From NCBI GenBank assembly GCA_040507895.1, contig JBEVNX010000218.1:1-26000 (forward strand): a stretch of DNA of 26,000 bases, read 5' to 3'. Below are positions 15,105 to 23,689 of this stretch, in pieces. Position 1 is the first letter of the stretch; the number at the start of each line of letters is the position of its first letter. Both the position numbers and the translations under genes were made by a program. The DNA is from JBEVNX01 sp040507895. GTDB taxonomy: Bacteria; Desulfobacterota; Binatia; JACPRU01. The notes under the pieces were generated by a model, which saw nothing but the letters and a program-made list of their open reading frames with translations, was not told the origin of the DNA and did not search any database.

Positions 15105-17276
15105 ATGACGCTCCAGGATCTCATCGGTCGTGTGCAGGCCTACAATCCGGTCGCGGACACGTCTGTGATCAGCCGGGCCTACGAGTTCTCGGCTGACGTC
15201 CATCGTGGACAGAAGCGATTGTCTGGAGAGCCCTACCTGACCCATCCCCTGGAGGTGGCGGGAATCATCGCGGAGCTGAAGCTCGACGTGCCGTCGATCG
15301 CCACCGGTCTGTTGCACGACACCGTCGAAGACACGCTGACGAGCCTTCAGCAGGTCGAGCAGATCTTCGGCCCCGAAGTCGCTTCGCTCGTCGACGGCGT
15401 CACCAAGATCAGCCAGATCAACTTCACCACCCGCGAAGAGAAGCAGGCCGAGAACTTCCGCAAGATGATCCTGGCGATGGCGCGCGACATCCGCGTCATC
15501 CTCGTGAAGCTCGCTGACCGCACGCACAACATGCGCACGCTCGGCCACGTTCCGCCGGAGAAGCAACAGGAGATCGCGCAGGAGACGCTCGACATCTATG
15601 CGCCCCTCGCACATCGGCTCGGCATCTACTGGGTGAAGACCGAGCTCGAGGACAATGCGCTGCGCTTTCTCCACCCGGAGGTTTACTACCAGCTCAAGCG
15701 CTGGGTGGCGAAGAAGAAGGAGGAGCGGGAGCGCTACATCAAGGAAGTCAACACCGTTCTCACCAAGAAGCTCGAGGAGGCGGGCATCGAGGCGCAGGTC
15801 ACCGGTCGCCCGAAGCACTTCTACTCGATCTACCAGAAGATGCAGCAGCAGAATCTGATGTACGACCAGATCTACGACCTGGTGGCGTTCCGCGTGCTGG
15901 TCGACAGCGTGCGCGAGTGCTACGAGGCGCTCGGCATCGTCCACGCCAACTGGAAACCGGTGCCCGGGCGCTTCAAGGACTACATCGCGCTCCCCAAGGC
16001 GAACCTCTACCAGAGCCTTCACACCACGGCGATCGGGCCCTACGGCGAGCGCATCGAGGTGCAAATCCGCAACCACGAGATGCACCGGGTGGCGGAGCAG
16101 GGCATCGCCGCGCACTGGATGTACAAAGGAAGCGGCGGTGTGCGGCTGGAGGATTCGCAGCGCTTCGCTTGGCTCAAGCAGCTCGTGGAGTCGCAACAGA
16201 ATCTGCAAGATCCGCAGGAATTCTTGCAGTCCGTCAAAGGCGACCTGTTTTCGGACGATGTCTACTGCTTCACCCCGAAGGGCGACATCTTGAACTTTCC
16301 CGAGGGTGCGACGGTGATCGACTTCGCCTACCGAATCCACTCCGAGGTCGGCAACCACTGCACGGGCGCGCGCGTCAACGGCAAGCTCGTGCCGCTGCGC
16401 TACCGGCTCGCGAGCGGCGACACGATCGAGATCATCACCACTCCCCAGCAGACGCCGTCGAAGGACTGGCTAAAGATCGTCAAGTCGCCGCGCGCGAGCG
16501 CGAAGATCCGCGCTTGGATCAAGGCACAGCAGCGCACGCGCAGCGTGGATCTCGGGCGCGAGATCCTCGAGCGTGACCTCGGCCGGTACAAGCTCGAGCT
16601 CGGCAAGCTTCGCAAGGAGGGTCGACTCGAGACCGTGCTCGAGGAGCTCTCCTTGAAGGATGAGGAGGGTCTACTCGCCGCGGTCGGATACGGCCGCATC
16701 ACACCGCACCAAGTCTTGTCGAAGCTGCTGCCTCCCGGGGAGCTGCAGGAGCAGCCGTCGACGAAGCCCGAAGGAGCTCTGAAGAAGCTCTTCCGGCTGG
16801 TCGCACGCCAGCAGGCACCCGGCCGGAGAGGCCCCGACGGCGGTGTTCAGGTGAGCGGCGTCGAGGACGTACTCGTCCGCTTCGGTCGCTGCTGCAATCC
16901 GCTACCGGGCGAGAGGATCGCCGGGTTCATCACGCGTGGGCGCGGCGTGACCGTGCATTCTGCAACCTGCGCGCGCGTTCTCGAGAGCGACCCGGCGCGT
17001 AGCGTCGACGTGGTGTGGGCCGGCGAGGCGGTTGCCCCGCGGCCGGTGAAGGTCGAGGTCGTGTCCGTGGACCAGCCCGGCATGCTCGCGTCGATCTCGA
17101 AGGTCATCAGCTCGAGCGGCATCAACATCGCGCGCGCCGAGGTGCGCACCGACGGGCAGGAACAGGCCGTGTCGAGCTTTCACCTCATGGTCACAAGCGC
17201 CGACGCTCTGAACCACGTGATGCGCAACATCGGGAAGCTCCGCGGCGTGTTGCGGGTCAGCAGGGTCGCCGCGTGA
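15105..17276 (+). CDS. Bifunctional (p)ppGpp synthetase/hydrolase, RelA/SpoT family
   Basis: The 723 residues show the full long-RSH layout. The HD hydrolase domain has LLHDTVEDT (H71, D72, E75, D76). The synthetase domain has YSIYQKM, YDLVAFRVLV, RFKDYIALPKAN and EVQIR with its catalytic Glu. Then come a TGS domain (from DVYCFTPKGDILNFPEGA), a zinc-finger/RIS region with RCCNPLPGERI and a C-terminal ACT domain. Both catalytic domains keep their key residues, so synthesis and hydrolysis of the alarmone are both predicted; this may be the only long RSH of the cell. The ATG at 15105 starts with the usual LQDLI-type N-terminus. It lies between gmk and ridA, as in many proteobacteria, but rpoZ is missing from the gap. 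Confidence 0.95.
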   Translation: MTLQDLIGRVQAYNPVADTSVISRAYEFSADVHRGQKRLSGEPYLTHPLEVAGIIAELKLDVPSIATGLLHDTVEDTLTSLQQVEQIFGPEVASLVDGVTKISQINFTTREEKQAENFRKMILAMARDIRVILVKLADRTHNMRTLGHVPPEKQQEIAQETLDIYAPLAHRLGIYWVKTELEDNALRFLHPEVYYQLKRWVAKKKEERERYIKEVNTVLTKKLEEAGIEAQVTGRPKHFYSIYQKMQQQNLMYDQIYDLVAFRVLVDSVRECYEALGIVHANWKPVPGRFKDYIALPKANLYQSLHTTAIGPYGERIEVQIRNHEMHRVAEQGIAAHWMYKGSGGVRLEDSQRFAWLKQLVESQQNLQDPQEFLQSVKGDLFSDDVYCFTPKGDILNFPEGATVIDFAYRIHSEVGNHCTGARVNGKLVPLRYRLASGDTIEIITTPQQTPSKDWLKIVKSPRASAKIRAWIKAQQRTRSVDLGREILERDLGRYKLELGKLRKEGRLETVLEELSLKDEEGLLAAVGYGRITPHQVLSKLLPPGELQEQPSTKPEGALKKLFRLVARQQAPGRRGPDGGVQVSGVEDVLVRFGRCCNPLPGERIAGFITRGRGVTVHSATCARVLESDPARSVDVVWAGEAVAPRPVKVEVVSVDQPGMLASISKVISSSGINIARAEVRTDGQEQAVSSFHLMVTSADALNHVMRNIGKLRGVLRVSRVAA

Positions 17277-17286
17277 GCGCGCGGGC

Positions 17287-17634
17287 GTGTGCGCCGAAGG
17301 CCGTTCGCAGGGCGCCGCGCCCGCGCCGATCGGTCCGTACTCGGGACAGATCGGCCTCGATGGCCGGACCGGGGAACTGGTGGCGGGCGGGGTTCGCGAA
17401 GAAGCCCGCCGGGCGCTCGACAATCTCGGGCACGTGCTTCGCGAGGCGGGCCTCGGCTTCGGCGAGGTGGTGAAGACGACCGTCTACCTCGTGGATCTCG
17501 CCGAGTTCACTGCGGTCAACGAGATCTATGCGGAGTTCGTTCGCCCGCCGTATCCGGCGCGCGCAACCGTCGGCGTCGCTGCGCTACCGCGAGGCGCCCG
17601 AGTGGAGATCGAGGCAATCGCCCGGCACCGGTAG
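17287..17634 (+). CDS. RidA family protein with an internal 12-residue gap
   Basis: RidA proteins hydrolyse reactive enamine/imine intermediates released by PLP enzymes. This 115-residue copy begins with APAPIGPYS, keeps the family residues R92 (in PARATV) and E109 (in EIEAIA), and has the typical KTTVYLVDL and FTAVNEIYAEF. However, GPY is followed directly by SGQIGLD, whereas the family has about twelve residues in between (a beta strand lining the active-site cleft). The frame is kept, so this looks like an in-frame loss of about 36 bases. It may impair function, or be a sequence error. The GTG start lies ten bases after the relA/spoT stop. The gene ends immediately before the convergent L28 gene. 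Confidence 0.85.
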   Translation: MCAEGRSQGAAPAPIGPYSGQIGLDGRTGELVAGGVREEARRALDNLGHVLREAGLGFGEVVKTTVYLVDLAEFTAVNEIYAEFVRPPYPARATVGVAALPRGARVEIEAIARHR

Positions 17635-17826
17635 CTAAGCGGCCTTCTCGATCTTTCCGCTGCGCAGGCAGCGCGTGCAGATGAGCAGCCGGCGCACGCC
17701 GCCGCGTACCTTCGCGCGCACCGTTTGGAGGTTCGCTTGCCAGGTCCGCTTGGTGCGATTGTTGGCGTGGCTCACGTTGTTACCCACCGAGCGGTGCTTC
17801 CCGCAAACTTCGCAGCTTCGCGCCAT
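17635..17826 (-). CDS. rpmB: 50S ribosomal protein L28
   Basis: A 63-residue ribosomal protein of the large subunit. It opens with MARSCEVCGK and contains NVSHANNRTKR, both family hallmarks. Cysteine pairs C5/C8 and C50/C53 make this the zinc-binding (C+) form. I chose the ATG at 17826, which has a strong AAAGGA ribosome-binding site at 17832-17837 on the minus strand; six more codons in frame upstream are not needed. A well-formed promoter lies upstream at 17857-17885, so it is probably transcribed by itself. Confidence 0.96.
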   Translation of the reverse strand: MARSCEVCGKHRSVGNNVSHANNRTKRTWQANLQTVRAKVRGGVRRLLICTRCLRSGKIEKAA

Positions 17827-17856
17827 CGTCGTCCTTTCGTGCAACAGAACTCCGAT

Positions 17857-17885
17857 CCTGTAGCGGTTTCAGGTGCCGAGGTCAA
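17857..17885 (-). promoter_or_regulatory. Sigma70-like promoter of rpmB
   Basis: Reading the minus strand, TTGACC (17880-17885) is a near-consensus -35 box, followed by exactly 17 bases and TACAGG (17857-17862) as the -10 box. Transcription would start around 17850, giving a short leader that includes the AAAGGA site. Confidence 0.5.
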
Positions 17886-17943
17886 TTTACGTGGCCGTTC
17901 ATGGCGCTTGCGGCGATCCGCATCGGCCTGCAGCGGCTCCCAT

Positions 17944-18417
17944 TCACACCCCGCGAATTCGCCGCAAGATTTCGGTCGTCGACAGGTCGCGATGATACGG
18001 TAAGCGTTCGACGCGGCCGCCCCGGGCGCGTACGAAATCGGCGCCGACGATTGCGCTCTCGCTCCAGTCGCCGCCCTTGGCGAGCACGTCCGGCTCCGTC
18101 GCGCGAATCAGCTCGAGCGGCGTGTCCTCGTCGAAGATCGAGACGTAGTCCACCATATCGAGCGCTGCGAGCATCTCGGCTCGATCGTCTTCCGGGAGGA
18201 CGGGGCGGTCGGACCCTTTGCCGAGCCGACGGACCGAGGCATCGCTGTTCAACCCGACGACCAAGCGGTCGCCGTGGCGTCGGGCCTCGCGAAGCGATCG
18301 CACGTGGCCGAGATGGAGAAGATCGAAGCAACCGTTTGTGAAGACGATCGTCCGGCCCGCGCGACGCTCCTCCACGAGGGCAGCCCGTAGCGCGTTCCGG
18401 TCGAGGACCCTACCCAC
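17944..18417 (-). CDS. rfaE2: D-glycero-beta-D-manno-heptose 1-phosphate adenylyltransferase
   Basis: This enzyme adds AMP to heptose 1-phosphate to give ADP-heptose, completing the branch begun by the kinase at 12274. It is a cytidylyltransferase-fold protein of 157 residues with TNGCFDLLHLGHV (HxGH at about 35-38), VGLNSDASV, and DLSTTEIL near the C-terminus as the second nucleotide-binding motif. It matches the C-terminal half of E. coli HldE, made here as a separate protein. I used the GTG at 18417, which gives the usual length; GTG at 18447 would add ten residues. It is divergent from the phosphoglucose isomerase gene. Confidence 0.93.
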   Translation of the reverse strand: MGRVLDRNALRAALVEERRAGRTIVFTNGCFDLLHLGHVRSLREARRHGDRLVVGLNSDASVRRLGKGSDRPVLPEDDRAEMLAALDMVDYVSIFDEDTPLELIRATEPDVLAKGGDWSESAIVGADFVRARGGRVERLPYHRDLSTTEILRRIRGV

Positions 18418-18524
18418 GAATGCGACTGTACACCGGCCGAGCCACACGCTGAAGCGGCCGCATTCCCGCGCCGAGCACGCCTATTCGAACTCGATCGGGG
18501 TGCTGATACACTTCGCTCCCGCCG

Positions 18525-19961
18525 ATGGCCGACTATCGCAGGAAGCGCTGGCGCACGGAGATGGCCGTGCGGGTCGACGTCAACGGCGCGCTCGATTCAC
18601 TCGTCGGCGAGGGGGGCCTGCGGCCGAACGAGCTCGCGGCTCTGGAGCAGCACGTGGCCGGCGCGCACGCGGCGATGGACGCCAAGCGCAAGGGCAAGGC
18701 CATGCGCTTTCGCGACCTGCCGTACGAGAAGCGCGAGGTGCAGGGGATTCTCGAGCTGGCGCGCGAGGTGCAGAGCGAAAGCGACACGCTCGTGGTGCTC
18801 GGCATCGGCGGTTCGGCGCTCGGCACCCGCGCTCTCTATCCCGCGCTTTGTTCGCCGTTTCACGGCAGCCACCCCGGTTCCGCAGACCGCGGCGCCCGTC
18901 TGATCGTCGCCGACAACGTCGATCCGCGCGGCTTCGGCGCCATCCTCGACGAGGTCGATCCGCACCGTACGACGTTCAACGTGATTTCGAAGTCCGGCGA
19001 GACGGCGGAGACGATGGGCCAGTACTTGATCGTTCGCGATCGCCTGCTCAAGGTGCTCGGCGCCGTGGACTACAGCCGGCGCGTGGTCATGACGACCGAC
19101 GCGGACGCCGGAGCTCTGCGCCAGATCGTTAACGACGAAGGCTTTCGCGCCCTCGCGATCCCCTCGGGCGTGAGCGGACTCTACTCGGTGCTGAGCGCGG
19201 TCGGCTTGTTCCCGGCGGCGGTCGCGGGGATCGACGTCAACGAGCTGCTCGCTGGCGCGGCCGCGATGGACGAGCGATGCTCCGCGCCGTCGCTGTTCGA
19301 GAATCCCGCGTATCTGCTCGGGGCCGTCCACTATCTGGCGCACGTCGCTCGGCAGAAGTCCGTTCACGTGATGATGCCGTATTCCGATGCGCTCTCCGGT
19401 CTCGCGGGTTGGTCCGCGCAGCTCTTGGCGGAGAGCCTGGGCAAGGAGCTCGATCTCGACGGTCGAGTCGTGCACAACGGCTTGACGCCGCTCTGCGCCG
19501 TCGGGGCGAGCGATCAACACTCGTTTCTGCAGCTCTTTGTCGAAGGTCCCAACGACAAGATCATCACCTTCGTGCGCGTCGAGGACCACGGGACGCGTCT
19601 GGAGATTCCACAGGGCTACGGAGACCTCGAGAGCGTCGGCTACCTCGGCGGGCACACGCTCGGCGAGCTCTTAAACCTTGAACAGCGGGCTACCGAGATC
19701 GCGCTGGCCGCGCGCGGGCGCATGGCGACTACGATCCACGTGCCGCGGGTCAATGCATTCACCGTCGGGCAGGTGCTGTATCTGCTCGAGGTGATGACCG
19801 TACTGATGGCGGGGCTTTATCGGGTCGATGCATTCAACCAACCGGGGATCGAGGAGGGGAAGCGACTGACGTACGGGATGGCCGGCCGGCACGGGTACGA
19901 GGAGAAGAGAGCCGAGGTGGACGCTTGGATGCAGAAGAAGAATCCCAAGTACGTTCTATAG
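18525..19961 (+). CDS. pgi: Glucose-6-phosphate isomerase
   Basis: Interconverts glucose 6-phosphate and fructose 6-phosphate in glycolysis and gluconeogenesis. It may also feed hexose phosphate to the heptose-LPS route, although that starts from sedoheptulose 7-phosphate. Family landmarks are GIGGSALGTRAL (phosphate site), ISKSGETAETM, the DQHSFLQLFVEGP segment with catalytic Glu and NQPGIEEGK near the C-terminus. The length of 478 fits the shorter bacterial form. The ATG at 18525 gives a basic 12-residue extension; ATG at 18561 (AVRVDVNGAL) matches the usual family start better, with GGAG directly abutting it. A weak promoter-like pair (TTCGAA, 17 bases, TACACT) ends about 12 bases before 18525. 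Confidence 0.95.
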   Translation: MADYRRKRWRTEMAVRVDVNGALDSLVGEGGLRPNELAALEQHVAGAHAAMDAKRKGKAMRFRDLPYEKREVQGILELAREVQSESDTLVVLGIGGSALGTRALYPALCSPFHGSHPGSADRGARLIVADNVDPRGFGAILDEVDPHRTTFNVISKSGETAETMGQYLIVRDRLLKVLGAVDYSRRVVMTTDADAGALRQIVNDEGFRALAIPSGVSGLYSVLSAVGLFPAAVAGIDVNELLAGAAAMDERCSAPSLFENPAYLLGAVHYLAHVARQKSVHVMMPYSDALSGLAGWSAQLLAESLGKELDLDGRVVHNGLTPLCAVGASDQHSFLQLFVEGPNDKIITFVRVEDHGTRLEIPQGYGDLESVGYLGGHTLGELLNLEQRATEIALAARGRMATTIHVPRVNAFTVGQVLYLLEVMTVLMAGLYRVDAFNQPGIEEGKRLTYGMAGRHGYEEKRAEVDAWMQKKNPKYVL

Positions 19962-20050
19962 GATCCGCGGAGTCGCGCTGTGGCGTCGGCCCCGGGCCTC
20001 GGAGCGAAGCGCTTCTTCGGTGATCGCCGGAGCTCGGAGCTAGCTCGACC

Positions 20051-21772
20051 GTGTCGAAGATTCGCGTGCTGCCCGATTCCGTCGCCCGCAAGATCGCGGC
20101 GGGCGAGGTGATCGAGCGTCCCGCGTCGGTGGTCAAGGAGCTGATCGAGAACTCTCTCGACGCGGGGGCGCAGCGCATCGTCGTCGAGATCGCGCAGGGG
20201 GGCCGCGCTCGGATCGCCGTCACCGACGACGGCGAGGGCATCGCGCGGGAGGATGCCGTCGTCGCGTTTCAGCCGCACGCGACGAGCAAGATTCGCGACG
20301 ATCGAGATCTCTGCGGCATCTCGACCCTCGGCTTCCGAGGCGAGGCGCTTCCCTCGATCGCCGCCGTGGCGGACGTCGAGCTCTGGACCTGCCAGCGAGA
20401 AGCAGACGTCGGAACCCACGTGCTGCTGCGCGCAGGGAAACCAGTCGTCGTCGAGGATGCCGGCGCGCCCGCCGGCTGCCGCATCGAGGTGCGCGACCTC
20501 TTCAACGGCACGCCCGCGCGCCGCAAGTTTCTGAAAGCTCCGCCGACTGAAGCGAGTCACGTCGCTCAGCTCGTCGGGCGCTTCGCGCTCGCTCGGCCCG
20601 AGATCGGCTTCGAACTCCGCCAGGACGCGCGCGCGGCGGTGACGTTTCCGCCCGCCGGCCGGCGCGAGCGCATCCGGCGGGTGCTCGGGGCGGAGATCGA
20701 AGAGGAGATGCGCGAGGTGGAGCTCGAGGCTCCGGTACGCGTCTCGGGCTTCGTCTCGCATCCACACGTCGCGCTCGCCAGTCCCCGGAGCATCCTCTTC
20801 TTCATCAACGGCCGGCTGGTGCGCGACCGCCTGCTGCAACACGCGCTGATGGCGGCGTACGCGACTCTGGTGCCCCGGGGGCGCTATCCGGCAGCCGTGC
20901 TGCTGCTCGGCGTCCCACCCGAAGAGGTCGACGTCAACGTGCACCCGATGAAGCTCGAAGTGCGCTTCCGCAACGGCCAAGCCGTGCACGAGGCGATCGG
21001 ACGGGCCGTGCGCGACGCGTTGCGGACTCGCGCGGCTTCGACCGAGGCCGCGCGAGTGGGCGAGGGCGAGCCGGTCTATTCGCCAGCGTCGATCGCCCCC
21101 GATCGCTCGGCGGCTCCTGCCGCCCGCGCGCTTCGCCTGCTTCCGGCCCCCGCTGTGGGGCGGAGCATGCCGTTGCCGCTCGAGGCTCCGGGACCGTTTT
21201 CGTCTCTTCGCGTCGTCGGACAGGTTTTCGACGGCTACCTCGTGTGCGAAGGAGAAGGCGAGCTGTGGTTGATCGACCAGCATGCCGCCCACGAGCGAGT
21301 CGCCTTCGAGCGATTGCGCGCCGCACGGCAGCGAGGCCGAGTCGAGAGGCAAGCGATGCTGATACCGCAGCCGGTCGAGGTCGCAGCCGGAGAGGCCGAG
21401 CTGCTCACCGGCGCGGCCGATGAGCTCGCCGCTTGCGGCCTGGAAGTCGAGCCGTTCGGAGACCGCACCCTCCTCGTGCGGACCGTACCGGCGCTGTTCC
21501 CCGCCACGTCGATCGCGCCTTTGCTGCGCGCGTTGACTGCGGATCTGGCCGAAGTCGAGCGCTCTCACGCGCTGGAAGCACGCAGCGATGCGCTCCTGGC
21601 CACCATCGCCTGCCACTCGGTCGTTCGGGTCGGACAGAAGCTCGGCGAGACCGAGATGCGCGCGCTGCTGACCGCGATGGACGAGATCGAGAGCAATTCC
21701 AACTGCCCGCACGGCCGGCCCGTGGCGCGGCGCATGACGCGCGCCGAGCTCGAAAGACGCTTCGGGCGGTAG
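20051..21772 (+). CDS. mutL: DNA mismatch repair protein MutL
   Basis: MutL links mismatch recognition by MutS to strand removal. The N-terminal GHKL ATPase shows ELIENSLDAGA, DDGEGI, TSKI and GFRGEAL. The C-terminal half keeps the endonuclease metal motif DQHA(x2)E(x4)E (D409 to E420), ACHSVVR and CPHGRP, so it is predicted to nick DNA like MutL of bacteria without MutH. The linker (about 330-380) is short and rich in Ala and Pro, giving 573 residues, at the small end for the family. The start is GTG at 20051. The miaA gene follows after six bases, the mutL-miaA order common in proteobacteria. Confidence 0.96.
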   Translation: MSKIRVLPDSVARKIAAGEVIERPASVVKELIENSLDAGAQRIVVEIAQGGRARIAVTDDGEGIAREDAVVAFQPHATSKIRDDRDLCGISTLGFRGEALPSIAAVADVELWTCQREADVGTHVLLRAGKPVVVEDAGAPAGCRIEVRDLFNGTPARRKFLKAPPTEASHVAQLVGRFALARPEIGFELRQDARAAVTFPPAGRRERIRRVLGAEIEEEMREVELEAPVRVSGFVSHPHVALASPRSILFFINGRLVRDRLLQHALMAAYATLVPRGRYPAAVLLLGVPPEEVDVNVHPMKLEVRFRNGQAVHEAIGRAVRDALRTRAASTEAARVGEGEPVYSPASIAPDRSAAPAARALRLLPAPAVGRSMPLPLEAPGPFSSLRVVGQVFDGYLVCEGEGELWLIDQHAAHERVAFERLRAARQRGRVERQAMLIPQPVEVAAGEAELLTGAADELAACGLEVEPFGDRTLLVRTVPALFPATSIAPLLRALTADLAEVERSHALEARSDALLATIACHSVVRVGQKLGETEMRALLTAMDEIESNSNCPHGRPVARRMTRAELERRFGR

Positions 21773-21778
21773 GCGGCC

Positions 21779-22705
21779 TTGCGTTGGCTGGTGGTCGCCG
21801 GGCCGACCGCATCCGGCAAAAGCGCGCTCGCGCTCGCCCTCGCTGAGCGCTTCGGCGGCGAAATCGTCAATGCCGACTCACGCCAGGTGTATCGCTACAT
21901 GGACATCGGCACGGCAAAGCCGTCGCTCGAGGACCGACGGCGAGTACCGCATCACCTGTTCGACGTCGCGGATCCCGACGAGCGCTTCGATGCTGCCCGC
22001 TACCGCGATCTCGCTCGCCCGGTGGTGGCGGAGATCGCGTCGCGCGGCCGGCTGCCGATCGTCGTCGGGGGCACGGGTCTCTACCTCCGCGCCCTCTCAC
22101 GCGGGCTCTTCGCCGCACCGCGCGCGGTGGCGGCGCTGCGAGCGGCGCTCGCGCTCCTCGAGGAGCATAGTCCCGGCACGCTCGCTCGCTGGAACCGCCG
22201 CCTGGATCCATCGCTCTTCGCGCGCGTGCACCCGAACGACCGGGTTCGGCTGCTGCGAGCCCTCGAGGTGACGCTCACCACGGGCGAACCGATGTCGGCG
22301 CAGCAGCGGCAGCACGGTTTCGGGGACCGGCTCGGCGAGCTCCTCTACCTGGTGGTGGACCCCGGCGCGCAGCCGCTGAAGGAGCGCATCCGTTCGCGGT
22401 CGGTCGAGCTGTTCGCCCGTGGACTGTTGGAGGAGGTGCGGTCGCTCTGGGCCCGTGGCTATGGTCCTGATCTGCCGGCGATGAAGAGCATCGGCTATCG
22501 GGAAGCCGGTCGGGTGCTCGGCGGGGAGTGTAGCGAGGAGGAGGCGCTCGAGGATCTGGTGCGCAGCACGGAGCGCTTCGCGAAACGGCAGCGCACGTGG
22601 TTTCGCGCCGAGCCAGAGGCCGCCTGGTACGACCCGCAACAAGGTCTGGAGCGCATCGCCGACGCCGTGCAGCGCTTCCTCGCGGCCCGCGCGGCGGCAT
22701 TGTAA
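21779..22705 (+). CDS. miaA: tRNA dimethylallyltransferase
   Basis: Transfers a dimethylallyl group to A37 of tRNAs that read codons starting with U. It has 308 residues. The P-loop GPTASGKS (8-15) is followed by the family motifs NADSRQVYRYMDIGTAKP, HHLFDV and GGTGLYLRAL, and in the C-terminal half by SIGYREAGRVL. The start is TTG at 21779, only six bases after the mutL stop; no better start exists because the P-loop strand begins at once. Translation is probably coupled to mutL. Confidence 0.95.
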   Translation: MRWLVVAGPTASGKSALALALAERFGGEIVNADSRQVYRYMDIGTAKPSLEDRRRVPHHLFDVADPDERFDAARYRDLARPVVAEIASRGRLPIVVGGTGLYLRALSRGLFAAPRAVAALRAALALLEEHSPGTLARWNRRLDPSLFARVHPNDRVRLLRALEVTLTTGEPMSAQQRQHGFGDRLGELLYLVVDPGAQPLKERIRSRSVELFARGLLEEVRSLWARGYGPDLPAMKSIGYREAGRVLGGECSEEEALEDLVRSTERFAKRQRTWFRAEPEAAWYDPQQGLERIADAVQRFLAARAAAL

Positions 22706-22738
22706 AGCGTCCGCGCTTGGTCGATCATTCCGCCGCTC

Positions 22739-23689
22739 ATGCAGTCGACCTACCTCGACTTCGAGCGCCCTCTCGAAGAGCTCGACCGGCAGATCGAAGA
22801 GGCGCGCGCGCGCAAGTCACCCGCCGCGGAGATCGCCGAACTCGAGGCACGCGGGCGAGACCTCGAGGCGCAGCTCTACGGAGACCTGAGCTCGTGGTAT
22901 CGAGTGCAGCTGTCGCGTCACCCCGATCGGCCGCAAACCTTGGACTACGCCGGCCAGATTTTCGACGAGTTCATCGAGCTCCACGGCGACCGCGGGTTCG
23001 CCGATGATCCTTCCATCGTCGGTGGATTCGGGTGGTTCCAGGATCGTCCCGTGATGCTCGTCGGCCACCAGCGGGGGCGCACGACGCAGGAGAAGCTGCG
23101 GAGGAACTTCGGCATGCCGAAGCCCGAAGGATATCGCAAGGCGCTGCGCCTGTTTCGACTCGCCGAGCGCTTCCGTCGGCCGATCGTCAGCATGATCGAT
23201 ACGCAAGGGGCGTTTCCGGGTCCGGATGCGGAGGAGCGCGGTCAAGCGGAGGCGATCGCTCGGAACCTCCGCGCGATGGCCGCGCTGCGGGTTCCCGTCG
23301 TGGTGTGCGTGATCGGCGAGGGGGGAAGCGGCGGCGCCTTGGCTCTCGGCATCGGCGATCGGATCTTGATGTTCGAGTACGCATGCTATTCGGTGATCAC
23401 GCCGGAGGGATGTGCCTCGATCCTCTATCGGCAGAAGACCGCCGAGTCGGTGGCTCGGGCCGCGGATGCGCTGCGCCTGACCGCCAAGGATCTTCTCGCG
23501 CTCGGCGTCATCGACGAGATCGTCCCCGAGCCGCTCGGCGCTGCCCACCGCCATCCTCGCGAAGCGATGCAAACGTTGCGCGCCGCGCTCGATCGTCACC
23601 TCACCGAGCTCTGCGCCGCACCCGCCAATCGGCTCCGGGAGCTCCGCTACGAAAAGTTCCGCCGCATGGGCCAGTTCGCCGCGGCGTAG
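22739..23689 (+). CDS. accA: Acetyl-CoA carboxylase carboxyltransferase subunit alpha
   Basis: The alpha subunit of the carboxyltransferase that makes malonyl-CoA, the first step of fatty-acid synthesis; its partner AccD is not in the window. The 316 residues begin with the typical helical N-terminus (YLDFERPLEELDRQIEE). They continue with FDEFIELHGDRGFADD, MPKPEGYRKALR, DTQGAFPGPDAEERGQ, GEGGSGGALALG and the PEGCASILY segment. The length equals that of E. coli AccA (319). ATG start, 33 bases after miaA. A 315-base gap follows. Confidence 0.96.
   Translation: MQSTYLDFERPLEELDRQIEEARARKSPAAEIAELEARGRDLEAQLYGDLSSWYRVQLSRHPDRPQTLDYAGQIFDEFIELHGDRGFADDPSIVGGFGWFQDRPVMLVGHQRGRTTQEKLRRNFGMPKPEGYRKALRLFRLAERFRRPIVSMIDTQGAFPGPDAEERGQAEAIARNLRAMAALRVPVVVCVIGEGGSGGALALGIGDRILMFEYACYSVITPEGCASILYRQKTAESVARAADALRLTAKDLLALGVIDEIVPEPLGAAHRHPREAMQTLRAALDRHLTELCAAPANRLRELRYEKFRRMGQFAAA

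Noticed and set aside
20000..20050. Short palindromes (gaagcgcttc, gagctagctc) between pgi and mutL
   Set aside because: Perfect but loopless 10-base palindromes without a T-run or repeat elsewhere; not enough for an operator or terminator call.
19817..21712. Minus-strand open frame of 631 codons
   Set aside because: It is antisense to MutL, which has full ATPase and endonuclease motifs; it is a shadow of codon bias.
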